The translations under genes were made by a program, and so were the position numbers. 64,000 bases of DNA, from positions 1 to 64,000 of the forward strand of contig NZ_JANHLK010000028.1 in assembly GCF_028682635.1 (NCBI RefSeq), written 5' to 3'. Position 1 is the first letter of the stretch; each line of letters starts with the position of its first letter. This document shows, in pieces, positions 35,507-44,615 of the stretch. The stretch comes from Pseudomonas putida (lineage in GTDB: Bacteria; Pseudomonadota; Gammaproteobacteria; Pseudomonadales; Pseudomonadaceae). Under the pieces are notes generated by a model. That model did not search any database, was not told where the DNA came from, and saw only the letters and a list, made by a program, of their open reading frames with translations.

Positions 35507-36882
35507 CACGCCACCTCGATAGCGGCCATCAGGCCGGTTTCCATGTGGTCGATCACATGGCAATGGAACATCCACACGCCAGGATTATCCGCCACCAGCG
35601 CCACCTGCGCCCGCTCGTTCTTACCCAACAGGTAAGTGTCGGTGAAATACGGGATGACCTTGTGCCGGTTCGAGGCAATCACCTTGAAGCTCATGCCGTG
35701 CAGGTGAATCGGGTGCTGATATTGAGTCATGTTTTTCAATTCGAAAATGTAGCTCTTGCCCTTCTCGAGCTTGGCGATCGGGCGGTCGGCGCAGGTCTTG
35801 TCGGTGATGTCCCAGGCCTTGCCGTTGATCTGCCACAGGCTCGGCGGCCTGCCGTTGTCGACGTTCACCGAGACCGAACCGACCCATTCGAAATTGAAGT
35901 TGAGTTTCTCGGCATTGGCCAGGTCCGGCTCGGCAATCGGGTTGGCGGGCAGCGCCGGTGGCCATTGGGTCGGCGCGTCGGTATTGGCCACCGAGCGGAA
36001 CGTGCCCAGGCGTACAGGGCCATTGCGCAACGACAACTCTTCACCGGCCGGTGGCGCCTTGATCGCCAGGCAAATGCGCATGCCGGGGCCCAGCCAGTAT
36101 TCCTTGCCCAGCGGCCGCGGCTCGATGGGATTGCCATCCAGCGCATAGATCTGCGCTTCGACGCCGGGGATGTTCAGGCGATAGGTCAGGGTGTTGTCGA
36201 GGTTGAGCAGGCGCACACGGGTGATCTGTCCTGCGGGCAAGTCGATCACCGCCTGCGGCACGCCATTGATGGTCGCCAGGCGCCCCGCCGTACCGCCACG
36301 GGCGGCTTCCCGGGGAATGCTGAACTCGACGAAATTGCCGACGTCGTCGACGTGCCAGCTCTTCAGGCTCAAGGTCTTTTCGTACTTGAAACCGGTGGGC
36401 TCGCGCTCTTCGATGATCAGCGGGCCGACCAGGCCGCGACCGAGCTCTTCGCTGCTGTTCACGTGCGGGTGATACCAGTAGCTGCCGGCATCCGGCACAC
36501 GGAATTTGTAATCGAAGTACTCCCCCGGCAACACCGGCAACTGCGAGACGTAAGGCACACCGTCCATTTCCAGCGGCAGGCGGATGCCGTGCCAGTGAAT
36601 CGTGGTGGCAACCGGCAGGTGGTTGATGAATCGCACCCGCAGCCATTCACCCTGGCGCACGCGCAGTTCGGTGCCTGGCGCCGACGGGCCGAACGCCCAG
36701 GCCGGGGTCTTGTGTCCGGCCACCAGTTCGACGTCCAGCGGTGCGGCAATCAGTTCATAGTCGTGACCGGCATCCGCGTCAGCCATCTTGCCCAGCCAGT
36801 ACCGCGACGCGCCCCCCGCACCGACACCAACGACTACAAGACCGGCCAGGCCACCGAGGATTTGGCGACGGGTAAAGGACAT
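35506..36882 (-). CDS. Tat-exported multicopper oxidase
   Basis: This 458-residue periplasmic laccase-type oxidase has a twin-arginine signal (FTRRQILGG at 3-11 and a hydrophobic stretch). All copper motifs are present: HWHG at 96-99, HPH at 138-140, HPIHLHG, and the C-terminal HCHVIDHMETG with the T1 copper cysteine. It lacks the methionine-rich insert of CueO, so copper detoxification is less certain; oxidation of phenols or metals is possible. The ATG at 36882 was chosen for the RR signal. It precedes tadA with a one-base overlap. Confidence 0.92.
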   Translation of the reverse strand: MSFTRRQILGGLAGLVVVGVGAGGASRYWLGKMADADAGHDYELIAAPLDVELVAGHKTPAWAFGPSAPGTELRVRQGEWLRVRFINHLPVATTIHWHGIRLPLEMDGVPYVSQLPVLPGEYFDYKFRVPDAGSYWYHPHVNSSEELGRGLVGPLIIEEREPTGFKYEKTLSLKSWHVDDVGNFVEFSIPREAARGGTAGRLATINGVPQAVIDLPAGQITRVRLLNLDNTLTYRLNIPGVEAQIYALDGNPIEPRPLGKEYWLGPGMRICLAIKAPPAGEELSLRNGPVRLGTFRSVANTDAPTQWPPALPANPIAEPDLANAEKLNFNFEWVGSVSVNVDNGRPPSLWQINGKAWDITDKTCADRPIAKLEKGKSYIFELKNMTQYQHPIHLHGMSFKVIASNRHKVIPYFTDTYLLGKNERAQVALVADNPGVWMFHCHVIDHMETGLMAAIEVA

Positions 36883-37012
36883 GAACTCAACTACCTCACG
36901 TTTCAACGACAGGCCCGGGGGCCGCAAAAGGCGAATACGATACACCCGCAGTTGCGAAAGAAACAGCAAAGCGGGCGTGACGACGGGCCGCAGGTACGGC
37001 CGGCTCCAATGC

Positions 37013-37048
37013 AAAAAGCCGCGTGAACTCTCGTTCACACGGCTTTTT
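37013..37048 (-). terminator. intrinsic terminator of guaBA, bidirectional
   Basis: AAAAAGCC with the inner CGTGAAC pairs with GTTCAC and GGCTTTTT around a TCTC loop. It lies 35 bases past the guaA stop; U-runs exist on both strands. Confidence 0.9.
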
Positions 37049-37082
37049 ATCCTGCGATCAACCCTTCAGGGCTGGTGCGGGA

Positions 37083-38660
37083 TCACTCCCACTCAATGGT
37101 CGCTGGCGGCTTGCTCGACACGTCGTAGGTGACGCGGGAGATGCCTTCGATTTCATTGATGATACGGCCGGAAACGGTTTCCAGCAGTTCGTAAGGCAGG
37201 TGTGCCCAACGCGCGGTCATGAAGTCGATGGTTTCCACGGCACGCAGGGCCACGACCCAGGCGTAACGACGGCCATCGCCCACCACGCCAACCGATTTCA
37301 CCGGCTGGAACACCACGAACGCCTGGCTGACCTTGTGATACCAGTCGGCCTTGCGCAGTTCTTCGATGAAGATGTGGTCGGCGCGACGCAGCAGGTCCGC
37401 GTATTCCTTCTTCACTTCACCGAGGATGCGCACGCCCAGGCCCGGGCCCGGGAACGGGTGACGGTAGACCATGTCGTACGGCAGGCCCAGTTCCAGGCCC
37501 AGACGACGGACTTCGTCCTTGAACAGTTCGCGCAGTGGCTCGACCAGCTTCAGGTTCATCTCTTCCGGCAGGCCGCCCACGTTGTGGTGCGACTTGATCA
37601 CGTGGGCCTTGCCGCTTTTCGCGCCAGCCGACTCGATCACGTCCGGGTAGATGGTGCCCTGGGCCAGGTACTTGATGTTGTCCAGCTTGCAGGATTCGGC
37701 ATCGAACACGTCGATGAAGGTACGGCCGATGATCTTGCGCTTCTTCTCCGGGTCGGCTTCGCCGGCCAGGTTACCGAGGAACTGCTCTTCGGCGTTGGCG
37801 CGGATCACCTTGACGCCCATGTTCTCGGCGAACATGGCCATCACTTGCTCGCCTTCGTGCAGGCGCAGCAGGCCGTTGTCGACGAATACGCAGGTCAGCT
37901 GGTCGCCGATGGCCTTGTGCAGCAGCGCAGCAACCACGGACGAGTCCACGCCGCCGGACAGGCCGAGCAGGACGTTGTCGGTGCCAACCTGGGCGCGAAC
38001 CTGGGCGATGGCGTCTTCAGCGATCTTCGAAGGGGTCCACAGGGCTTCACACTCGCAGATGTCGAGGATGAAGCGCGACAGGATGCGACCGCCCTGCTTG
38101 GTGTGGGTCACTTCCGGGTGGAACTGCACGCCGTAGTAACGACGCTCGTCGCTGAACATGCCGGCGATCGGGCAGCTTGGGGTGCTGGCCAGGATGTGGA
38201 AGTCTTCCGGCATGCGGGTAACTTTGTCACCGTGGCTCATCCACACGTCGAGGCCGAACAGGCCGTCGGCGTCGATGTGGTCTTCGATGCCGTCGAGCAG
38301 GCGGCTCTTGCCGACCACGTCGACGCGGGCGTAACCGAACTCACGCAGCTCGGAGCCTTCAACCTTGCCGCCCAGTTGCTCGGCCATGGTCTGCATGCCG
38401 TAGCAGATACCGAAGACCGGCACGCCCAGGTCGAAAACGGCTTGCGGGCAGCGAGGGCTGTTGGCTTCGTGCACCGACTCTGGGCCACCGGCGAGGATGA
38501 CGCCTTTAGGAGCGAATTCGCGGATCGCATCTTCGTCCATGTCGAACGGGTGCAGTTCGCAGTACACGCCGATTTCACGCACGCGGCGGGCGATCAGTTG
38601 GGTGTACTGGGAACCGAAGTCGAGGATCAGGATGCGGTGGGCGTGAATGTCGAGGGCCAT
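37083..38660 (-). CDS. guaA: GMP synthase (glutamine-hydrolysing)
   Basis: This 525-residue enzyme amidates XMP to GMP. The N-terminal class I glutamine amidotransferase has Cys86 in FGICYGMQ, with the partner His and Glu in QFHPEVTHT. The ATP pyrophosphatase domain has the P-loop LLGLSGGVDSSVVA, and the C-terminal dimerisation domain ends PPATIEWE, as in the family. It follows guaB on the same strand. Confidence 0.98.
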   Translation of the reverse strand: MALDIHAHRILILDFGSQYTQLIARRVREIGVYCELHPFDMDEDAIREFAPKGVILAGGPESVHEANSPRCPQAVFDLGVPVFGICYGMQTMAEQLGGKVEGSELREFGYARVDVVGKSRLLDGIEDHIDADGLFGLDVWMSHGDKVTRMPEDFHILASTPSCPIAGMFSDERRYYGVQFHPEVTHTKQGGRILSRFILDICECEALWTPSKIAEDAIAQVRAQVGTDNVLLGLSGGVDSSVVAALLHKAIGDQLTCVFVDNGLLRLHEGEQVMAMFAENMGVKVIRANAEEQFLGNLAGEADPEKKRKIIGRTFIDVFDAESCKLDNIKYLAQGTIYPDVIESAGAKSGKAHVIKSHHNVGGLPEEMNLKLVEPLRELFKDEVRRLGLELGLPYDMVYRHPFPGPGLGVRILGEVKKEYADLLRRADHIFIEELRKADWYHKVSQAFVVFQPVKSVGVVGDGRRYAWVVALRAVETIDFMTARWAHLPYELLETVSGRIINEIEGISRVTYDVSSKPPATIEWE

Positions 38661-38711
38661 GATTCAGTCTCGTCTAAAAAATTCGGACACAGTCGTGATT
38701 CAGAAACAACT

Positions 38712-38734
38712 CGGGGCTGAATAAAACAGCCCCG
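38712..38734 (-). terminator. hairpin between guaB and guaA
   Basis: CGGGGCTG and CAGCCCCG form an 8-bp stem with an AATAAAA loop; on the minus strand it is followed by GTTGTTTCT. It could act as a partial terminator that lowers guaA relative to guaB. Confidence 0.55.
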
Positions 38735-38759
38735 GTTGCTTGATGTGTTGCTTGAAGGC

Positions 38760-40229
38760 TCAACCTACGCGGTAGTTTGGCGCTTCCTTGGTGATCTGCA
38801 CGTCGTGGACGTGGGACTCGGCCATGCCAGCGCCGGTGATCCGCACGAACTCAGGCTTGGTGCGCATCTCTTCGATGTCGGCACTGCCGGTGTAGCCCAT
38901 CGAGGAGCGCAGGCCGCCCATCAGTTGATGGATGATGGCGCTCAGGGTGCCTTTGTACGGCACACGGCCTTCGATGCCTTCCGGAACCAGTTTCTCGGCA
39001 CCAGCCGAAGAGTCCTGGAAGTAACGGTCGGAGGAGCCTTGGGCCTGGGACATGGCGCCCAGCGAACCCATGCCGCGGTAAGCCTTGTACGAACGACCCT
39101 GGAACAGTTCGATCTCGCCCGGCGCTTCTTCGGTACCGGCGAACATCGAGCCCATCATCACGCAGGAGGCTCCGGCTACGATGGCCTTGGACAGGTCACC
39201 GGAGAAACGGATGCCGCCGTCGGCGATCAACGGTACGCCAGTGCCTTCAAGGGCGGCGGCGACGTTGGCGATGGCACTGATTTGCGGCACGCCGACACCG
39301 GCGACGATACGGGTGGTGCAGATCGAGCCTGGACCGATACCGACCTTGACTGCGTCAGCGCCCGCTTCGGCCAGGGCCTTGGCGGCAGCGCCGGTGGCGA
39401 TGTTGCCGCCAATCACCTGCACTTCAGGGAAGTTCTGCTTGACCCAACGAACGCGGTCGATCACACCTTTGGAGTGACCGTGGGCGGTGTCGACCACCAC
39501 CACGTCAACGCCGGCAGCGACCAGCGCGGTAACGCGGTCACCGGTGTCTTTACCGGTACCGACCGCAGCACCCACGCGCAGACGACCTTGATCGTCCTTG
39601 CTGGCCAGCGGGTAAGCCTTGGCTTTTTCGATGTCGTTGACGGTCATCATGCCTTTGAGGGCAAATTTGTCGTCGACGATCAGCACGCGCTCGATCCGGT
39701 GCTTGTGCAGCAGTTCACGCACATCGTTCTTGTCGGCGCCTTCCTTGACCGTGACCAGACGCTCTTTAGGCGTCATCACTTCACGGACAGTGGCTTCCAG
39801 ACGGTTCTCGAAACGCACGTCACGGGAGGTCACGATGCCGACCAGGTCGCCATTGTGCAGCACCGGAACGCCGGAGATGTTGTGCATGCGGGTCAGTTCG
39901 AACAATTCGCGCACGGTGGCGTCGGCGTCGATGGTGATCGGGTCCTTGACCACACCGGCTTCGTAACGCTTGACCTTGCGCACTTCGGCAGCTTGCTGCT
40001 CGATGGTCATGTTCTTGTGGATGATACCGATACCACCTTCCTGAGCCATGGCAATTGCCAGACGGGCTTCAGTGACGGTGTCCATGGCGGCGGAAACCAG
40101 TGGAATATTCAGCTCGATGCCACGGGTAAGGCGGGTCTTGAGACTGACTTCGTTAGGAAGCACCTCGGAATAACCGGGCACTAGGAGAATGTCGTCGAAT
40201 GTCAGAGCTTCTTGGCTGATACGCAGCAT
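38760..40229 (-). CDS. guaB: inosine-5'-monophosphate dehydrogenase
   Basis: This 489-residue enzyme oxidises IMP to XMP, the committed step to GMP. The TIM barrel is interrupted by a CBS pair (about 95-205, with LVGIVTSRDVRFE). The catalytic loop GIGPGSICTTR carries Cys304. The ATG at 40229 (MLRISQEALTFDD) is the family start. A consensus promoter lies directly upstream at 40266-40294. Confidence 0.98.
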   Translation of the reverse strand: MLRISQEALTFDDILLVPGYSEVLPNEVSLKTRLTRGIELNIPLVSAAMDTVTEARLAIAMAQEGGIGIIHKNMTIEQQAAEVRKVKRYEAGVVKDPITIDADATVRELFELTRMHNISGVPVLHNGDLVGIVTSRDVRFENRLEATVREVMTPKERLVTVKEGADKNDVRELLHKHRIERVLIVDDKFALKGMMTVNDIEKAKAYPLASKDDQGRLRVGAAVGTGKDTGDRVTALVAAGVDVVVVDTAHGHSKGVIDRVRWVKQNFPEVQVIGGNIATGAAAKALAEAGADAVKVGIGPGSICTTRIVAGVGVPQISAIANVAAALEGTGVPLIADGGIRFSGDLSKAIVAGASCVMMGSMFAGTEEAPGEIELFQGRSYKAYRGMGSLGAMSQAQGSSDRYFQDSSAGAEKLVPEGIEGRVPYKGTLSAIIHQLMGGLRSSMGYTGSADIEEMRTKPEFVRITGAGMAESHVHDVQITKEAPNYRVG

Positions 40230-40265
40230 CGCGGGGGCTCCCGAGCGGGAAAATGGAAGCGCGCC

Positions 40266-40294
40266 ATTATAGTCAGACACCCCCTCGGGTTCAA
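40266..40294 (-). promoter_or_regulatory. sigma70 promoter of guaBA
   Basis: On the minus strand TTGAAC (40294-40289) and a perfect TATAAT (40271-40266) have a 17-base spacer. Transcription should start near 40260, leaving a leader of about 30 nt. Confidence 0.8.
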
Positions 40295-40346
40295 TGTAAA
40301 ACTCTGTCTATTATCGATACGGTGATCGACGGGACATTTGAAGAGC

Positions 40347-40409
40347 ATCGCCAGCAAGCCGGCTCCTACAAATTCGACGCGATCCTGTAGGAGCTGGCTT
40401 GCCAGCGAT
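40347..40409. repeat. hybrid REP inverted pair
   Basis: Arms read ATCGCCAGCAAGCCGGCTCC with TACA and TGTAGGAGCTGGCTTGCCAG with CGAT. They combine the GCCAGC body of family C with the TGTAGGAG head of family B. Confidence 0.88.
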
Positions 40410-40436
40410 GAACGATAACGCGGTCCATCAGACCTG

Positions 40437-40985
40437 TCACAACTCCACTTTCACCCAACTCACCGGTTGATCCAGCCAATCGGCAAACTCATCAAGAAAG
40501 CTCTGCTTGAACCCCGCCTCGGCCCAGTTGTTGAAGATGAAGCCCAGGTTGGAAAAGCCGCACTCCTGGAGGTACAGAAAGCCGTTGATGTCGTCTTCGT
40601 GCCCGCATTCCGGGCAAGTGAAATTGTCGGTACGCCCGGGCATCCAGTCTTCGAGGCTTTCGAACAGCGCTTCCCCGATCTCCTTGCGACACTCGGCACA
40701 ACCGGCCTCGCCAAGAAATCCCTTGGCCGGCGTATAGATGCAGCGCTTGGTGACGATCTCCAGGCCATTGACCGGCTCGCCGAACGGCAGGGCTTGCGGG
40801 TGCAGGACCACCTCCCGGGCACCCTCGCCGATGGCATGGGCCATGCGATTGCCGGTGCGGCCGCAGGTGGTCAGCTCTTCGTTGATGATGTTCTTGCGCA
40901 CCAGCCAACGCACGATCGCCCGGGCCCGGGGCTCGTGCACCGGCAGCGTGGAGATTTTCGGGACAATGATGCTTTGGGAATTCAT
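40437..40985 (-). CDS. conserved protein of unknown function with two CxxC motifs
   Basis: This 182-residue cytoplasmic protein carries CAEC (Cys96, Cys99) and CPEC (Cys124, Cys127), probably one zinc ribbon, plus further cysteines at 41 and 82. It has no P-loop and no ABC signature, so the database label sugar ABC transporter ATPase that I recall for pseudomonad homologues would be wrong. The C-terminus (FIFNNWAEAGFKQSFLDEFADWL) is helical and aromatic. It is a single minus-strand gene downstream of the TauE-like gene. Confidence 0.8.
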   Translation of the reverse strand: MNSQSIIVPKISTLPVHEPRARAIVRWLVRKNIINEELTTCGRTGNRMAHAIGEGAREVVLHPQALPFGEPVNGLEIVTKRCIYTPAKGFLGEAGCAECRKEIGEALFESLEDWMPGRTDNFTCPECGHEDDINGFLYLQECGFSNLGFIFNNWAEAGFKQSFLDEFADWLDQPVSWVKVEL

Positions 40986-41046
40986 GGGGCGGCCTGCTGC
41001 AACGCTTTGAAAGAAGCCCGGCAGCTTAAGCCCGGGGATTCACAGG

Positions 41047-41817
41047 TCAAGTACTCAAGTAACGCCCGATCAAGGCGATGCCACTGGCCAGCACCAGCCA
41101 GGTCACCAGCCGCACGAACGCTTCGCGCGACAACTTCATGGTCAACCGTCGACCGATCCACAGGCCCAGGGCCATGGCCGGCAACAAACACAGCGCCAGC
41201 ACCAACAAGGGTAGCTCGGCATAGACGCCGGCGACAATGAACAGGCTCAGACGCACCACCGTGCTGCAACTGATCAGCGCACTCTGGGTCGCCCGGGCCG
41301 CCTCCTTGGGCAAGCGGCTGTTCAAATAGATCGCGTAGAGAAAGCCGCCACTACCAAACAACGCCCCGAACATCCCGCCCACGGTGCCCATCGGCACTGC
41401 CCAGGCGGCAGACAATTGCGCCGGACGCGCTTTGATCCACAGGCTGTAGATGGCATAGGCACTGATGAACAGCCCCATCAACAGCAGCAACAGATCGGAC
41501 TTGAGGTTCAACAGAAAGATCACGCCCAGGGTGCAGCCCACAGCCATGCACGGCAGTAATCGCAGCAGCTCCGGTTTTGCCACATCGCGCCGTGAAGGCA
41601 ACAGATTGCCGAAGGCCGCGACAAAATCCAGCAGCACCAGCAAGGGCACGATCTTCGACAGCGGCATGAACAGGATCAGCATCGGCCCGGCTATCAGCGC
41701 GGTGCCAAAGCCCGCGATGCCGAACACGATGTAGGCCAGGGCGATGCCTAGCCCGATAACCAGCCAGTCCACAGTCCCAAAATTCCATTGCCCAAGCAAA
41801 TCAACCAACATGTCCAC
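41047..41817 (-). CDS. TauE/SafE-family membrane permease
   Basis: This 256-residue protein has about eight membrane segments. It carries the two family half-repeats: YIVFGIAGFGTALIAGPML in the first and VGGMFGALFGSGGFLYAIYL in the second. Members export sulfite or organosulfonates or import small anions; nothing here identifies the substrate. An ATG two codons downstream of the listed start is equally possible. Confidence 0.9.
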   Translation of the reverse strand: MDMLVDLLGQWNFGTVDWLVIGLGIALAYIVFGIAGFGTALIAGPMLILFMPLSKIVPLLVLLDFVAAFGNLLPSRRDVAKPELLRLLPCMAVGCTLGVIFLLNLKSDLLLLLMGLFISAYAIYSLWIKARPAQLSAAWAVPMGTVGGMFGALFGSGGFLYAIYLNSRLPKEAARATQSALISCSTVVRLSLFIVAGVYAELPLLVLALCLLPAMALGLWIGRRLTMKLSREAFVRLVTWLVLASGIALIGRYLST

Positions 41818-41822
41818 CTATC

Positions 41823-41906
41823 CCTGTAGGAGCTGCCGCAGGCTGCGATCTTTTGCTCTTGAAAATCAAGATCAAAAGATCGCAGCCTGCGGCAGCTCCT
41901 ACAAGG
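41823..41906. repeat. REP inverted pair (family B)
   Basis: CCTGTAGGAGCTGCCGCAGG with CTGCGATCTTTTG faces its complement around a short A/T-rich centre. It lies between the divergent TauE-like and xseA genes, a rarer position for REP pairs than a convergent junction. Confidence 0.92.
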
Positions 41907-41944
41907 GGGTCGTGCATTGGGCAGGAGACCTTTATCATGCGCCC

Positions 41945-43324
41945 ATGATTAAAGATCCCTTTGCAAGACTCGGCCTGGACCGCGAAGTCCTCACCGTCAG
42001 CCAGCTCAACGGCCGCGCGCGGGTGTTGCTTGAAGACGTCTTCAGCAACATCTGGGTCGAAGGCGAAATCTCCAACCTCGCCCGTCCGGCGTCGGGCCAT
42101 GTGTATTTCACCCTCAAGGACAGCGGCGCCCAGGTGCGTTGCGCACTGTTCCGGCAAAACGCCGCGCGGGTGCGTCAAGCCTTGAAGGATGGCCTGGCGG
42201 TGAAGGTCCGGGGCAAGGTCTCGCTGTTCGAGGGACGCGGCGATTACCAGCTGATCCTCGATACCGTGGAGCCGGCCGGTGATGGCGCATTGCGCCTGGC
42301 CTTCGATGCCTTGAAGGAAAAACTCAGCGCCGAAGGCCTGTTCAGCGCCGAGCGCAAAGTACCGCTGCCGGCGCATCCGCAGCGCATCGGCATCATCAGC
42401 TCGCCCACAGGCGCGGTCATCCGCGACATCATCAGCGTGTTCCGCCGCCGCGCGCCGCAGGTGCAACTGACCCTGATCCCGACCGCCGTGCAAGGGCGTG
42501 AAGCCACCGCGCAGATTGTCCGCGCCCTGAAATTGGCGGATGCGCGCGGCTTCGACGCGTTGATCCTGGCCCGCGGCGGCGGTTCGCTGGAAGACCTCTG
42601 GTGCTTCAACGAAGAAGCCGTGGCCCGCGCCGTGGATGCCTGCGTGACGCCGATCGTCAGCGCCGTCGGGCATGAAACCGACGTCTCCATCAGTGACTTC
42701 GTCGCTGACGTGCGCGCGCCCACGCCATCGGCCGCCGCCGAATTGCTCGCACCGGATTCCAGCGACCTGGTGCGCCGCGTCGAAAGCCTGCATCGGCGCC
42801 TGGTGATGCGCATGCGCGATCGCCTGATGCGCGACCGGCTGCGCCTGGAAGGTATCTCCCGGCGCCTGCGTCATCCCGGCGAACGCCTGCGCCAGCAAGC
42901 GCAACGCCTGGATGACCTGGACATGCGCATGCGCCGCGCCTTCGAACGCAGCCTCAACACCCGCCGCGAACGGCTGATCCGCCTGGAAACCCGCCTGGCC
43001 GGGCAACATCCGGGCCGGCAATTGGCGATGCTGCGCCAACGTCTCGACAGCCTCGCCGAACGCCTGCCCCGGGCCATCCGCGAGGGCCTGAAAAGCCGGC
43101 GCCTGCAACTGCAAAGCCAGATGCAGACGCTGCATGTGGTCAGCCCCCTGGCGACCCTCGGCCGTGGCTACAGCATTTTGCTCGACGAGCGTGGCCAGGC
43201 GATCCGCAGCGCCGCTCAGACCCACACGGGCCAGCGCCTGAAGGCCAAATTGGGTGAAGGCGAACTGCACGTGCGGGTCGAAGACAATCACCTGACGCCC
43301 GTCACTCTTTCTCTACTGGATTGA
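41945..43324 (+). CDS. xseA: exodeoxyribonuclease VII large subunit
   Basis: This 459-residue subunit forms, with XseB, a nuclease that degrades single-stranded DNA from both ends. The N-terminal OB fold contains LTVSQLNGRARVLLED and IWVEGEISNLARPASGH. The catalytic core shows RIGIISSPTGAVIRDII, LILARGGGSLEDLW and VSAVGHETDVSISDFVADVR. The long C-terminal half is coiled coil, rich in Arg and Leu. The ATG at 41945 is the family start. xseB is not in this window, as expected for its separate locus. Confidence 0.97.
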   Translation: MIKDPFARLGLDREVLTVSQLNGRARVLLEDVFSNIWVEGEISNLARPASGHVYFTLKDSGAQVRCALFRQNAARVRQALKDGLAVKVRGKVSLFEGRGDYQLILDTVEPAGDGALRLAFDALKEKLSAEGLFSAERKVPLPAHPQRIGIISSPTGAVIRDIISVFRRRAPQVQLTLIPTAVQGREATAQIVRALKLADARGFDALILARGGGSLEDLWCFNEEAVARAVDACVTPIVSAVGHETDVSISDFVADVRAPTPSAAAELLAPDSSDLVRRVESLHRRLVMRMRDRLMRDRLRLEGISRRLRHPGERLRQQAQRLDDLDMRMRRAFERSLNTRRERLIRLETRLAGQHPGRQLAMLRQRLDSLAERLPRAIREGLKSRRLQLQSQMQTLHVVSPLATLGRGYSILLDERGQAIRSAAQTHTGQRLKAKLGEGELHVRVEDNHLTPVTLSLLD

Positions 43325-43327
43325 TCC

Positions 43328-44149
43328 ATGCCGCGCTTTTTAGCTCCATTGTTGTTGCTGTGCCTGACCCTCAATGCCCACGCCGACAGCTACATCACCC
43401 GCCTGTTGAACAAACCGGTGCCGGGCGGTGTGGCGGTGGTCGACCTGGGCAGTTCCGCGCAAGCGCCTAAAGCCAGCTACCAGGGCAAACCGGTGCTGGT
43501 GGTCAAGGAACAGAACAACTGGCTGGCCATCGTCGGCGTGCCCCTGACCGCCAAGCCGGGTGCACAGTCGATCAGCAGCGGCGGGCGCAACCTGGGTTTC
43601 ACCGTTGGCAACAAGAAGTACCCGGAACAGCGCATCACCCTCAAGAACACCCAACAGGTCAATCCTGACCAGGACAACCTCAAACGCATCGAGCGTGAGC
43701 TGGCCGAGCAGATCGCGGCCTACCGCACGTTCAGCCCGAATACACCGAGCAACCTGCTGCTGGACAAGCCGGTCAACGGCCCGCTGTCGAGCAAGTTCGG
43801 CGTGCGCCGGTTCTTCAACGGTGAAGAGCGCAATCCGCACTCGGGCCTGGATTTTGCCGTGCCAGCCGGCACGCCGATCAAGACCCCGGCCGCGGGCAAG
43901 GTGATCCTGATTGGTAACTACTTCTTCAATGGCAACACGGTGTTTGTCGACCATGGCCAAGGCTTCATCAGCATGTTCTGCCACATGTCGAAGATTGACG
44001 TGAAGGTCGGCCAGCAGCTGGCTCGCGGTGGCGTGGTGGGTAAAGTCGGAGCGACTGGCCGGGCGACGGGGCCGCATATGCACTGGAATGTCAGCTTGAA
44101 TGATGCGCGGGTGGATCCGGCGATCTTTATCGGCGCGTTTCAGCCTTAA
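43328..44149 (+). CDS. exported M23-family peptidase (LytM domain)
   Basis: This 273-residue periplasmic protein has a signal peptide (about 1-19, LLLLCLTLNAHA). Its N-terminal beta-rich part precedes an M23 metallopeptidase domain with the zinc motif intact: His171 and Asp175 in HSGLDFAVP, and His250 and His252 in GPHMHWNV. Such enzymes cut peptidoglycan cross-bridges. It starts three bases after xseA and shares its transcript. Confidence 0.92.
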   Translation: MPRFLAPLLLLCLTLNAHADSYITRLLNKPVPGGVAVVDLGSSAQAPKASYQGKPVLVVKEQNNWLAIVGVPLTAKPGAQSISSGGRNLGFTVGNKKYPEQRITLKNTQQVNPDQDNLKRIERELAEQIAAYRTFSPNTPSNLLLDKPVNGPLSSKFGVRRFFNGEERNPHSGLDFAVPAGTPIKTPAAGKVILIGNYFFNGNTVFVDHGQGFISMFCHMSKIDVKVGQQLARGGVVGKVGATGRATGPHMHWNVSLNDARVDPAIFIGAFQP

Positions 44150-44172
44150 CAGTACGGTGAGGCGACCGGCCT

Positions 44173-44238
44173 CTTCGCGAGCAAGCCCGCTCCCACATTG
44201 AAATGCGTTCTAATGTGGGAGCGGGCTTGCTCGCGAAG
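44173..44238. repeat. REP inverted pair (family A)
   Basis: CTTCGCGAGCAAGCCCGCTC with CCACATT faces AATGTGGGAGCGGGCTTGCT with CGCGAAG. It lies at the convergent end of the M23 gene and the small gene at 44259. Confidence 0.92.
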
Positions 44239-44258
44239 GCGGCGTCACAGGCAACCAT

Positions 44259-44615
44259 TTATTCCGCATCCAGATCCTCAATCCCATGAGCCTCCCGGTC
44301 CGCCAGGCAGTGCCTCACCCACTCCTGTGTTTCCGGTGAAAACCCGCTCAGCTCCTCGGCCGTGATCAACTCCCGCGCGCATAACCCCAGCAAATGCGAC
44401 CGCGCTTCATGCCGTGAAAACCTGAACACACCAAAGGCCCAATACAGCTCTTTTTGCCCAGCCTTGAGCAACTCCTCACTGGCATCGATCCGTTCATAGG
44501 GTGCGACGCTCTTGTCCAGCACGATCTTTTCGACGTCGGACATGATCCGGGTGCACATCCGCTCATGGGCCAGCGGTCGCAATACGCTGTATAGCTTCCA
44601 ATCGTACTCGTTCAT
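44259..44615 (-). CDS. small conserved-looking protein of unknown function
   Basis: This 118-residue acidic, mostly helical protein has no membrane segment or signal. It starts MNEYDWKLYSVLRPLAHERM, the middle has YERIDASEELLKAGQKEL, and the end is HCLADREAHGIEDLDAE. No domain was recognised. The ATG at 44615 is preferred because the seventeen residues before it in the longer frame look unrelated. It diverges from the leuA leader region. Confidence 0.7.
   Translation of the reverse strand: MNEYDWKLYSVLRPLAHERMCTRIMSDVEKIVLDKSVAPYERIDASEELLKAGQKELYWAFGVFRFSRHEARSHLLGLCARELITAEELSGFSPETQEWVRHCLADREAHGIEDLDAE

Noticed and set aside
35506..36882. Multicopper oxidase as copper-resistance protein CueO/CopA
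   Set aside because: No methionine-rich copper-binding insert and no cop genes nearby, so a specific symbol is not justified.
23925..44238. The many similar short repeats as a possible CRISPR array
   Set aside because: They are inverted pairs spread singly between genes, not regularly spaced direct repeats with unique spacers, and no cas genes are present.
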